From Glandiceps talaboti (Eukaryota; Hemichordata; Enteropneusta; Spengelidae), in contig NC_135556.1 of NCBI RefSeq assembly GCF_964340395.1, positions 19,875,642-19,939,641 of the forward strand: a DNA stretch of 64,000 nucleotides, in the 5' to 3' direction. A model generated the notes under the pieces. It ran no database searches and was not told the origin of the DNA. It saw nothing but the letters and a program-made list of their open reading frames with translations. How positions within the stretch are numbered: the stretch's first letter is position 1; each line of letters starts with the position of its first letter. A program made the translations under genes and the position numbers. Positions 11,908-23,303 of the stretch are shown piece after piece.

Positions 11908-12228
11908 ATACAGGTAATTTCGTCTTAGTTTGCAAAAAAACTATCAAACGATATATCAAGACTGATCACATGGTTTCATGTTGAGATAGACACAATAAAG
12001 ATAACACAGAAATACCCCTTACATAGTGTCTGCTCTGTATTTTGTTACATTTGTAATTTTGTGTTATCATTAACAAAATACGTTTGTATTTGTTACCATT
12101 AACGAAATACATGGCAGGTACTGTGAAGGATGTTTCTGTGTCCTATCTCAACATAAAACCTGGTGATCAGTCTCACTGAGCTTGGTACATCACTTAGCAT
12201 TTGCAAGCTGAGACGAAATCTCCGGTAT
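11908..12228. mobile_element. Foldback / MITE-like element with about 100-bp inverted arms
   Basis: The left arm (11908-about 11998) and the reverse complement of the right arm (about 12137-12228) share TTTCGTCT-AG-TTGCAAA, AGACTGATCAC and ATGTTGAGATAG in the same order, with substitutions and small indels. The tips match as ATAC-GG (left) against CC-GTAT (right). The roughly 140-bp centre is AT-rich and encodes nothing. This is the layout of a non-autonomous inverted-repeat transposon; no target-site duplication could be assigned with confidence. Confidence 0.7.
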
Positions 12229-15200
12229 AGGGAAATTTTTTACACCTCAGTTTGGCGATATTGGTATATAGTTCTATTGTAATTGTACATCGATACTTCT
12301 ATACACATATTCTTCCAACCACTTAATCTATTACAGTGACTAAGAACAGTTTTTCAATTCCTCTAGGATTGAAACCACTCAACTGAGACGTAGCTATAAT
12401 ATAATTCATGCTTTCAGCATATTTATGATTCCCTTGGATGTATTGTCACCATGACAACAAATTACACAGTTAATAATGTAACTTTTGGTATATATAATGA
12501 ATACATTAATTGCAAAGTTACCATCTCAAATAACGTATTATAAAAGAATATCTACACATACTGTGTGATGTACATATTTCACTTCATTAGTCGAACAGAA
12601 AAAGAAAGAAGTGGAAGTTATGTCAAAATCCAGGTATATAATAGAAACGAACAGCTGACTATGCAAATTAAAAGCAAAGAGTAACGTGAAATAGTTTGAA
12701 TAACAATTTGCTATTTGTGTAATACCTAACAGAAAGCTATATATACACTCGTAAATGTTACCAAGTACAAATGAATCCTTATATTCACTTTACAAGCACA
12801 TTTGTAAGTCTGTTACATTCACTGATTTAGTTAAGGCCTCGTTTTCTTTGAAATTGGCCCCTGTATTCTCCATCAGGCCATTCGCAATCGGTTGCGTCGT
12901 TACGTTTGTCAGGACCTTTTCCCAAATATTCCACACGACAATGAATGTTCAAACATTTAAAATGTTCATTATAGTCACATGTTAATGACGTCACCTAGCA
13001 TGACTAATCCTGGATTATAATTAAAGTGAATCGAGGGGAAATATTCCAATGAAGTAAAATCGTGTGACTTCATTTTGTGACCTTTAGGGAGGCAAGGAGT
13101 CAATTTAAGCCCTGCTATTAAATCACAAACGCAATTCTTCGCGTTTGTCAGAATTCTGACGTAGTGTGTTTACCTTATATGACATAGAATGTCTGGCCAT
13201 ATAAATAATGAGAAGTAAATTAGTGCAATAACGACTTGGATCTAGAAATAATCACTTTTAGTAACTTTGACTTTTAATAAAATGGTTGGATTCGCTCAAC
13301 GCAGTCTTTAAAAGGCCTCTGTATTATGCAGAGACAAATCACGAGTAATGGAGGAGGTATTGATGTGGAAATATGTCTTGTACAAAGAACAAAACTATTG
13401 AACGTCGATTGCGAAAATGATGCCCAGTACGTGAGGTTAACTATATCTCAAGCTAGAGTCCAGTCATCGCCTTTGCATTCGAAATTCAATAAAAAAATTA
13501 GTTCTGTTCTTTGTGCTTAGTAGTCGTTTTCCCACACGAATGGCCAACATCGCCTGTGGACAAATGTTCCCTACCGCTGTGTGTCTATGGATTAATTGCC
13601 AACCTGCACAGTGTGAACAACTATCTCACATGGCATCACAGTAAGTGTGTCGACAAATGGACGACCGTTGTGACCTAAATCTTGTCACTTGCCATTAATG
13701 TCAGCACGTGAACAAAAGTGCGAATTCGTGCCAGAATCAGAATGAGTATATGAAGGATACGAGTATTTATGTATTTCGTTTTTAAACCCTTGCGATCAAT
13801 ATTCTGTCACTGTAACTTTAAAGAAAACTTGTAATACACGAACATTACAACAATTTCCGTTACTGTTTTGTGTTTAACATTGCAGGTCTCAGATCAAAAG
13901 ACATAAATCCATACTGGAATCAACTATTTACTCTTTATAATGCATTAATACAAATAAGAGAAATGAGTGTTATTAGCACTATTATCGACTTTCATTGTAT
14001 TTGATAAAGTCATATTTGAAAAATCGATGTTACAAATACCCTTTCTTTGTTTGGCGCCATTGGCATACTTCGACAATGGATTTGAATTTGTTCATTACTC
14101 CCTCATAACGATAGAAATGTTGCCTGTACATCCTACAGACATTAATGTTACAAGAGTTATGATAAATCGACACGAAAAATATCAAATACCTGACAAATAC
14201 AGTTATGACTAGTTTTGTAAAACAGAAGAGCACCAAGAGTCTCATTTAATTCGCGGTTTTTGTGTGTGAAACGAATTAATGAAACTAAAACAGCAGTGAA
14301 ACAAAGTCCTTCAGGCTCTGAAAAAAAGCATAATTGATAAGAGTGCATGATGGAATTAGATATTGCTTGGTCAGTGATGGAATGACAATGGCGACAGTCT
14401 TCAGACGTTTAGACATGCATAGGATACTCAACATAACCGTATTCGACCTTCGACACTACATCAGCAAACCCATCACTGTATTTCAATTTTGTAAAAAAAA
14501 ACAAAATGTATTTCAATTTTGTAAAAAAGAAAAAAAATCCTTAATGATAGGAAACTTAAATGTACCTACCGTTCCTTTAGATTTTGGTACACTTAGTTGT
14601 CGCCTACGTATTATCAGAAAGCTGTATGTACCGCTTGTATATATACCTCGTTCAATGCGATATCTTTTTAAATGAGCTGTTACGTCAACACGTCGATATC
14701 AATTCTAGTTATTCACAACCTCTCGTTATTTTAGAGGAGTCAGCTGTTGCAACTGCATTTAATTCAATCCAATCCAATCCACCTTCCTTGTAGTACTAGG
14801 ATCCCAGACTACGGTTTACAGATGTCCTAAGTCGACCTACGTGACGACATATGAACACATGCATATATGATGTCTTAATTTGCAAGGTCATGACCCTAAT
14901 GTTTCGATTGCACACTGTATTGTTGTGACTTGAAGTTAACCCGAGATAACTTGTTACTATAAGTTCACCTTTTTAATTATAATGATTGACAACCCGTTTT
15001 GTAAAGTGTTACTGAAATAATTGGAATGGTATTGTGGATAGTTAATTTGATGTCTCCAGTGCGCCCGTCACTCCTGAACGTAAATGAACCATTATTGTGC
15101 TTTAGGTAGAATTAATATGAAATATACTTGTTGATTAGAAGAGATATGAAGTCCAATTCATCAATCGTTATGCCTTCCTTGTAGTTACGTTGATCGACAA

Positions 15201-15597
15201 AATCATCAAAAGGCACTTTATTTATAATGGAAAATAAATGGCAATGAAACGGTGTGTACGCTGGACAGTAAAATATGGTTACTTAGAACGATAAATTGGA
15301 AACAAACTGACGTTTCAATCTACAATGGACCTTGATCAGTGTGTATACTGACGAATTTAGATTTCTGTCATTATCCCCTCAAGCTATGTGATAATTCACA
15401 CCATGCCAAGAGATGTGGTGATAATGATGCTATAACATGTAAAATGGAAAATTATGAATAAACGTGTTTAATTTAGAAAAAGACGCATACATTATCCTGT
15501 TGCTTGATGTTCACCATTCAATATATCATGATGGTTATTAAATTTTCATGTCACTAATTTTTCTAAAAAATAATGAATACAACGTTATACGATATAC
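12229..15597. other. Non-coding, no gene recognised
   Basis: AT-rich. A short tandem duplication of GTATTTCAATTTTGTAAAAA lies at about 14478-14530, and a run of AATCC pentamers near 14765-14785. Open frames of 60-113 codons here have low-complexity or random composition and no recognisable motif. Confidence 0.5.
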
Positions 15598-15648
15598 CAC
15601 CACCACCACCACCACCACCACCACCACCACCACCATCATCACCATCAC

Positions 15649-15744
<96 letters not shown>
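15598..15744. repeat. (CAC)n/(CAT)n microsatellite
   Basis: Trinucleotide tract of CAC then CAT units. It produces poly-Thr, poly-Pro, poly-Ile, poly-Ser, poly-Met and poly-Val open frames that are not genes. Confidence 0.97.
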
Positions 15745-16608
15745 TTCATCAATATTTCATTCCATATTTTCTAAAGTCAATTCAACCAATTCATAAAAAG
15801 TACGAAATACAACCCTGCATTTTCTTGAATGTAGTATGCCAAATAAAGATGTGGGTAAAACAATACAACTGATAAAAAAACAATAGCGGGTTGCCCTGAT
15901 GTAGATTCACACAATGCTTTTATCAGTTTGTTTATGTATGGGGAAGTTACTACTAGTATAATGTAACGGTAAAAGTCGTACTCAATATTATAATGTGTAA
16001 TGCTGTATCAGTAAACAGAGTCATGGGTTCCAGACTCCTGTGGTGTTTATGCTTTGATAAGTTACTGGCACTAATTACAATTTATGTCTTTACATGAACC
16101 TTGTCTCTTTCCCGCTTACAGCAACCAACCAACCAACCAACCAACCAAGCACGAAAACGCATCGTTTTTTTTTCGCGGGGTGTAACATTTAATATACTGA
16201 CTGTTCCGACATGTTTGGATGGCATATTCATTATCGATAGCAGTCCAGTCAAAACAATTGTGAGATGTATATATATATATATTTAGGGACTCGACGTGAA
16301 ACAGCTGTTTAACATTTCACGGATACGTGTCTTTATTACATTCCATACATTTGCTATTGGCACGTAGGAAGTATAGGGACTTGGTGACATTTTGGTGACA
16401 AGATTATTGAGTGATGTATGCAAGGAGGTCCGTTAAGTGTCGAACATGTTGTCATCTCTGATATGCGTCGTATTTTCAGAATAAAAGCATCTAAAGTTAC
16501 AGCATAAAATGTGTAAGGAGGCCTCGTTGTATAACTGTTTTTACTAAGACCTCCCAGGGGTATCAAACAGATGTTTTTAAAAATAAGGTGTAAAAGTAGA
16601 AAAAAATG
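15745..16608. other. Non-coding, minor repeats
   Basis: Includes a (CCAA)n tract at 16122-16148 and a short (TA)n near 16270. No gene recognised. Confidence 0.5.
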
Positions 16609-17225
16609 AAACAACTAGTAAAGCAGTGCGACCCAGATTGACTCGAATTCGATTCTGTGTAGAGCTGTACATTGCCATATTATAAACAACAAATCTTCGT
16701 AGAAGACATAGCCCCTTGCAATGTGTAAATACTACAATATGCCTGTGATAGGCAGGAATTGGCTTGATTTTGATAATTGACCCAGAAGGTCAAAGGTCAA
16801 GCTCTACAAAATTAGCTTGCATCTGATAATCTGATAATATAGGGGTAGACACCTGAATGGGGTGTCTGTGTATTACAGTTTTTGAGTTAGGCAGTAAATA
16901 CTACAGTAAATGCTTTTTAACTACAAATATGGTCACCATGTGGTCAAATTAGCATATCTCATAGAACAAATTGACCTACATATGTCCAATATGATATGTG
17001 ACCTTTGTCTTAGGTTTGAAATCAATCGGATATTGCATGTCTGAGAAATGACCTATTATGAACGGATGGACACACAGACGGAGCCCATTGTAGTAGCCTT
17101 CCCCTTTGATGGGAAGAGGGGGGAGGGGGCTAAAAACATTAAATAACTAGTAAAGCAGTGCGACCCAGATTGACACTGAATTCGATTGTGTAGTGCCGTA
17201 CATTGTCATATTATATATTAATTAT
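16609..17225. repeat. Repeat element with 80-bp direct repeats 532 bp apart
   Basis: The block starting CTAGTAAAGCAGTGCGACCC at 16615 recurs at 17147, and similarity continues for about 80 bp through CATTG-CATATTATA. The interval ends with ATGGACACACAGACGGAGCCCA followed by a G-rich tract. Dispersed repeats elsewhere in the window (for example near 53.85 kb) end in a comparable CAGACAGAC-type tail. It is either two copies of a dispersed repeat in tandem, or an element bounded by short direct repeats. No open frame is present. Confidence 0.6.
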
Positions 17226-17985
17226 TTAATTATATGCAGATTTATTCAATGAATTATTATCTCAGCAATATTTTTCTTCTTATCTATTTCATTTTTATGT
17301 TTTTTTTCTTGTATTGTCTTTAATTCCTTTGAAACTCCCATTTTCTACTTATTTATTTTTACATCACGTTTTTTTATGAAAGGTATGCATGTACATGTTT
17401 TGTTTGCAAACTATCAATATGCCATTAGAAATACCCATCCATAATTAATGAAACCTACCGCTCAACGTAGGCGTTTATATGATATATACATATAATTCAT
17501 TTCTCGCTGCCGTAGATTCATCATCCAGATAGAACATTATGGTAAATAAGAAATAGCAAATGAATGGTACAATATATCTCATCGGATACACCGAAAACAA
17601 TTTTATTCTAATTTGATCACATCATGGTCAGATGTCAAAGGTCAAACTATCTGTCAAACTGCAGATGATGTGTGACACTGTTGATGCATGATGTTATGCG
17701 TGCTGAATGTTAATGTATCTTCTTTCTTACCAAGACATGACCTTTAAAATCAATTTAAAAAAAAACAGAAATGCGTAATGTATCAAAGAAGGAATTGCCG
17801 TAATGAACACAATAAGTGTTTTATGTTCCATATACAATATTGACCTTTACGGAGCAGTCATTATTTACGGCCTGAGGCGAGGGTCTGAGGTATTGCCGTG
17901 CAAAATCAAAATTCTGCCTAGCTTGAGAAATAAGAGTAACACCTGCCTTACACAGACATTTTCAGTGACCCCCTTCCCCAAAAAC

Positions 17986-17988
<3 letters not shown>

Positions 17989-18074
<86 letters not shown>

Positions 18075-18081
18075 ATCATAT

Positions 18082-18116
<35 letters not shown>
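17989..18116. repeat. (TA)n-(CA)n microsatellite
   Basis: About 88 bp of TA followed by about 34 bp of AC units. Confidence 0.95.
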
Positions 18117-18120
<4 letters not shown>

Positions 18121-18793
18121 AATGAAAACTGGTTGGTCTATACATAACAAAACTCAACTCAATGTAAATTGCCAATGATGTCATGTGATATCAACATTGA
18201 TTTTAAACGTTTCACCTGTAGTAGTGTAATACTAACATGTAAGCACAGTTAACACATCTCGTAGAATCAGTATTACTCAGTTTCGCGATGTTTGTTGTTC
18301 ACCAGAATATCACGAAGGTTTCTACAGCGGCGATATACTATAAGGGGAAGGTAGGGCTGTCTTAATTGGGGGTCAGACTGCATCAAAGTAGGGTGGGTGG
18401 TGGTGAATAACCATTTGCTTGAAGTTGGGACCAGATGGGTTGTAATCAGTCACATATATGTCAGTCTATTGTCTGTTGACTTCTATTTGTAGTTCAGTAG
18501 TTCTCTGTGGTCCATGGTCTTGTTTCTCTTGTAACCAGAATGTACCAGTTTCTGTGTAGTTCATCTTATAATAATGATAGGTCGTTCGGTCGGTTAAAAA
18601 AAAGAAAATAGGAAAACAAGTAAGTAAAACGTTGTGAAATGTTCATGATGTAAATAGCTTTGTAAGTGAATGTGGTGTTGTTAATGTATATTTGTTCATG
18701 CATAAAGTTTTGACTAATTTGTCCTTTTTCATGATGTAAATTTGCCAGTTTTTGTTCAATGGTGCTTTCAGTGTGTTTTTGCGTAATCATGTT

Positions 18794-18965
18794 GTTTTTG
18801 TTTGTTTGTTTGTTTGTTTGTTTGTTTGTTTGTTTGTTTGTTTGTTGTTGTTTTATAGTGTAGTGCAGTGAATTTTCCCGAGTCATCTGTAAGTGGCTGC
18901 CTTACTTCGCTGTTGATGGAAAAAATAAATAAAGACGAAAATAAAAATAAATAAATAAATAAATT
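18794..18965. repeat. (GTTT)n and (AAAT)n microsatellites
   Basis: GTTT tetramers at 18794-18845, and an AAAT tract at about 18939-18965. Confidence 0.9.
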
Positions 18966-21579
18966 ACTTTTACGTGTGGATGCCTTAGAAATGATAATTA
19001 AAGTCAAAGGGATAATATGGGCCACTTGATTCTGAATGTCAATCGTAAACTGTAATTTTCATTTAGATACGTACTTGTGGTGTCAACATCTTACCAGTAG
19101 TGAGGCTGAGTGCTTTTTCTAATCCGACGATAGAGGTCGTCGTTTAAAAAGCACTTTCGTTATTTTCAAGAAATACAGACTCACGAGAAACATGAAAGTA
19201 AAAAGGCCCCACATATATGTAGTATGAGACAGTGATAAGTCACTCTATACAGTTTAACGATAGGGTTGACAACGTTGGGAATAATGGTTGATATGTAGTG
19301 TACATGACTGTGTATAGCAATGCAGTATTAAGACCCTGTAACGACCGCTTTATTTCAATAGCATAAAGTCCGCCCATAATATGAACAGTTAGCTGCGTTC
19401 GTCCGAGGTCGATGGAGGTCAAGTAAACATAATCACACAAAGAGATCTTTTTTGTCAATGCACTTTGAACTGGCTGGGTGCCATTTATTTATAACTGTAC
19501 TGTTTTATATGTATTCACTTCTATTCTTGTTGTTTGGTATGCAGTGCTGTCATTGACACTACAGTGAGTTTCTGTCACAGTATAGCTATGACAACCTACC
19601 AATAACGTGACATACATTGGTGTCGTTCTTGTCATTTCGTGAATTCTGATAGTTCACAGAGTTGTGATTTTTATACCAAGGTAAGTCTTTGTGATTTGGA
19701 GACAGTGTGTAACATATCAACGAAGTTGACTGCAAACATACCAGTCTAACACGTCTATGCTTTGTGTTGTCAATATCCAATCCGTCTAGCTACTTGTACA
19801 AAACGTTGTATACTATCTACTATCTGAGATCATTGGTGTAGTAATGTTTAGAATAATGTCAACAGTGTCATAACCAGGGTGTATTATTATGATCTATGAA
19901 ACAACTTCTTTTAAACTAACTAACACACTAACATTTATAACGGTATGACTTCGCCACGCTATGCTTGGCGTTGTTCCAAATATTGGCAAATGTGTGTTTG
20001 TTACTGTACAAGTTCGCTAGCGATATTATGACGAACACACACGCTGCATACATGCGCCAAGGAACCACCAACGTTCAAGAACTTTAAGAAATGCTACTTC
20101 AAACACTTGCTACCAACAAGTGTATTGTACACACAGTGCATATTGGCATCGAATGTACCGATTATTTGTTGTTAACACAATAACTAGAACAACAGCACCA
20201 AGTAATACCACAATAGTAAATCGACCAAGTCACTCCGGTTACTCATCGAGTTTCACAGACTGAGGTTTGCGATATTGTGTCGTATAAGTTGCTGCACACA
20301 GCTGCAGTCACGTAGCTATATTCCAAGATCTTATGTACGTCTAGAATAACAGACTAAGTAACGATATTGAAACAATACATGTAATTTCAGTTGATCACAG
20401 AAATGTCAAAATGCAATACATGTGTTAAGTTCAGTCTGTAACCATTACATGTGTCTTTCCTTGATCGCTATATTACTATGCCATGAATAGATGTTTCGAT
20501 ATATTCATAATTTTTGACAAATTCCTTACTGGTCTTAAATTTACTTATTTCTAAGTGCGAATCACAATATAATTAATATTAAACTAACAACTTGTACACC
20601 ATGTCGTTATGAATATAAAACGCTGGTCTCCGCTAGATTGTTACTAAGTCCTGAAGAATTTCTTTTGAGCAGACACTTGATTCCTGAATTGTTACGCTAC
20701 AACTATAACACAAAGACAGGTCACTTGGTTTTTTTCACAATGACTGGTACACTGAATTAGTCATTCTGTAGAGTGTCGCCCGACAAGGACAGATCGAAAA
20801 GTCACTGCTTGTGTACTATGCTAGAAATTATGTAATTTATTTGCTTGATCGAACTCATAAATGAAATTAGTTTGACAGTAATTATATTGTTTTTAGACAT
20901 TGATTTCTGCCAGGAGTTTCATTTGTTTTTAAACCCCCTCAAAGATATAAATGCTGGAACACATGCCTGTAAACATTGAATGAACCGTAGCCCGAAACTT
21001 CTGTTGTAACTTATATCTCAGTAAGAGTGTTAACAAATGCATTTATTACTTCCAACACTTTCAAAAAATTAAAGTCTATGACTGCACTATAGAGTTCAAA
21101 TTGATTTCGAAAGTAATAACAATTGTGCTGATGCAAGATATTATCAATGTCATATTTATAATAAGTATTGGAACACCTTCTGTTCTATATTGTGTTTTAT
21201 CTTCTTAGAAAATGTGAAAAATTTTACATAATAATCTTCAAGTTTTGGTTGTCTTTTTTTACAAGTGAAAATACTGCAAACAATAATTGTTATCCAAATG
21301 TTTTGTCAGTAAAATATCAAAAAAGTGCCTCCAAAATAGATCAGGTTTTCAAGTCCTTCTTTATTCCATTTCTAACAGAATGTACCTCCGTTTATCCCTG
21401 GAGGAGGGTTACAGAAATACATATGAACGAATAAAGGAGACCACGTGAGCGAAAGCACAAACACTATAGTTTACAATGCAAAAAAACAATATAAATCATA
21501 TAAGACTAAGTACAAAAAGAGTTACTCAGTTTTTATTACCTCTGCTTTTAAAGGAAACAAGATTTCAGTTGTTATACTA

Positions 21580-23230
21580 ATGGATTTGGAACAGAAACGG
21601 ATCCTCTCTGAGAATTTCGAATACTTTGCTAAGAATGTCAACGTTGGAAGAGTGGAAATCAAGACAAGGGAACTCTATCCAAAAGTTATCAGTGATGCGG
21701 ATGTACTATCTTTGAATGTAAGCAAGGAATTGAACGCTTCCTATGGTCTATATTTACATGTACACCACTGTCTGTAATATAATTATTTGCAGAGGGCGCT
21801 CACACTCAGACATTTTTGTGATAAAATATATTTTGTCGTTTCAATCATGTTCCTTCCTTTAAAACCTTGAAATTACAGTCTCAGTGATCACAGATATTTC
21901 GATGTTATTCCCCAATTTTTGTCTTTGTTCAGCCAAGGAAAATACAAGTGACCTGAGTGCCATTATCAGTCGCTAGACGAAGTGACAAACCCTTATGTCA
22001 CTCGTATTTTCTGGTTCTAAGTAAAGATAAATATTAAGACATAATACCTCTCCAGCAAAATTATGAAAACACTTGAAAAAGTACTGACGTTTTGGATCGT
22101 TTTGATTCGTATTTTGAGCACCACATAACTGATGACGTAGACACAGGTTGTGACGAAGAACGACCAGGGTCATAGTATCTATTCAAAGACAGTAACTTGA
22201 CTTGTGCATTCATTCCAAACGTTTAGGTAAAATTACACATCTGTGTTATATTATGTATACCACAGAAAGTAGATAGAATGGGAATTATAATGTGGAGATA
22301 TTCTGGCGGAACACAACTATGTGGTTTTTTTCATTTGGTATTTTTGTCTCCTTTATTTCATTAACTAAATATTTATCTTACTTATGAAAGATATCTCTAA
22401 TCTTAAATTATGATTTTTGTCCCTGTGTCGGCAGTAATTCTACAACATGGGAGGATTTTATAGAATAGAAAGAGATAGAAGAAGACGAATTGTTTTGCTG
22501 AGTCAATAAAGAGGGTGAATATTTGCAAATAAAATATCAAGGAGGAAAATTGATTATTGACATTCTAAACAATACATACAACCCATAACACCAAAGTACA
22601 TCATTTTCTGTATTTACCACAATCGTTTATAGCATCCATATCAAGTGTAAAAAGTATACTGTTTCGTTTGCTAATTGACCACATTGCAAAGGCCACATGC
22701 TAGCTGGGCTTGTAAATAAACCAATTGAAACAGTATACTTTTACACTTGATATGAATGCTATAAACAATTTAAGTACACATAGAGAAAGTGCTTTACTTC
22801 AGTGTTACTAGTTGTACAACATAATTTGATAAACTTAGCGGACATTACACTTTAAAGTTATTATTTTGTAAATAGAAATGTGAATATACAGCCAGTTGTT
22901 TTGAATTTAATTATAAGGAAATGTAAGAAAGAAAGAAGACAACCTCAGTTTTATTCAACCAAAAACCTGTGGATGTAAAACAAGCAGAGAAAACTACAAC
23001 TAATATTTCTTGTTTTTTCTTTGATGACTAGGTAAGGAAGAACGATGCTAGAGTGGGTTACTTGTTGGACTTGTTCAAGAAAGAGAAAGATGGCTACACA
23101 AAACTCTACGATGTTTTGAAACAAACTAATCATGAGAACACTTTGTTGAAAATAATGGAGCGTGTACTACCGGGTACACAACAGCCCCCAACGCCATGTA
23201 ATTTATGTTAACTGTCATATCGATACTCAT

Positions 23231-23303
<73 letters not shown>

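Larger units (their letters stand above)
17226..21579. other. Non-coding, upstream of the CARD-Death gene
   Basis: AT-rich with simple repeats, listed separately. No gene recognised. The last few hundred bases should contain the promoter and 5' UTR of the adaptor gene. An in-frame stop at 21424 ends the upward extension of its first coding frame, and no ATG lies in that frame before 21580. Confidence 0.5.

Noticed and set aside
15538..15872. Poly-Met, poly-Ser, poly-Thr/Ile and poly-Val frames
   Set aside because: Products of the CAC/CAT trinucleotide tract.
21445..21579. Upstream extension of the adaptor's first coding exon
   Set aside because: The frame opens only with a GTG, the extra 45 residues are Lys/Ser-rich with no CARD similarity, and the ATG at 21580 starts exactly at the CARD.
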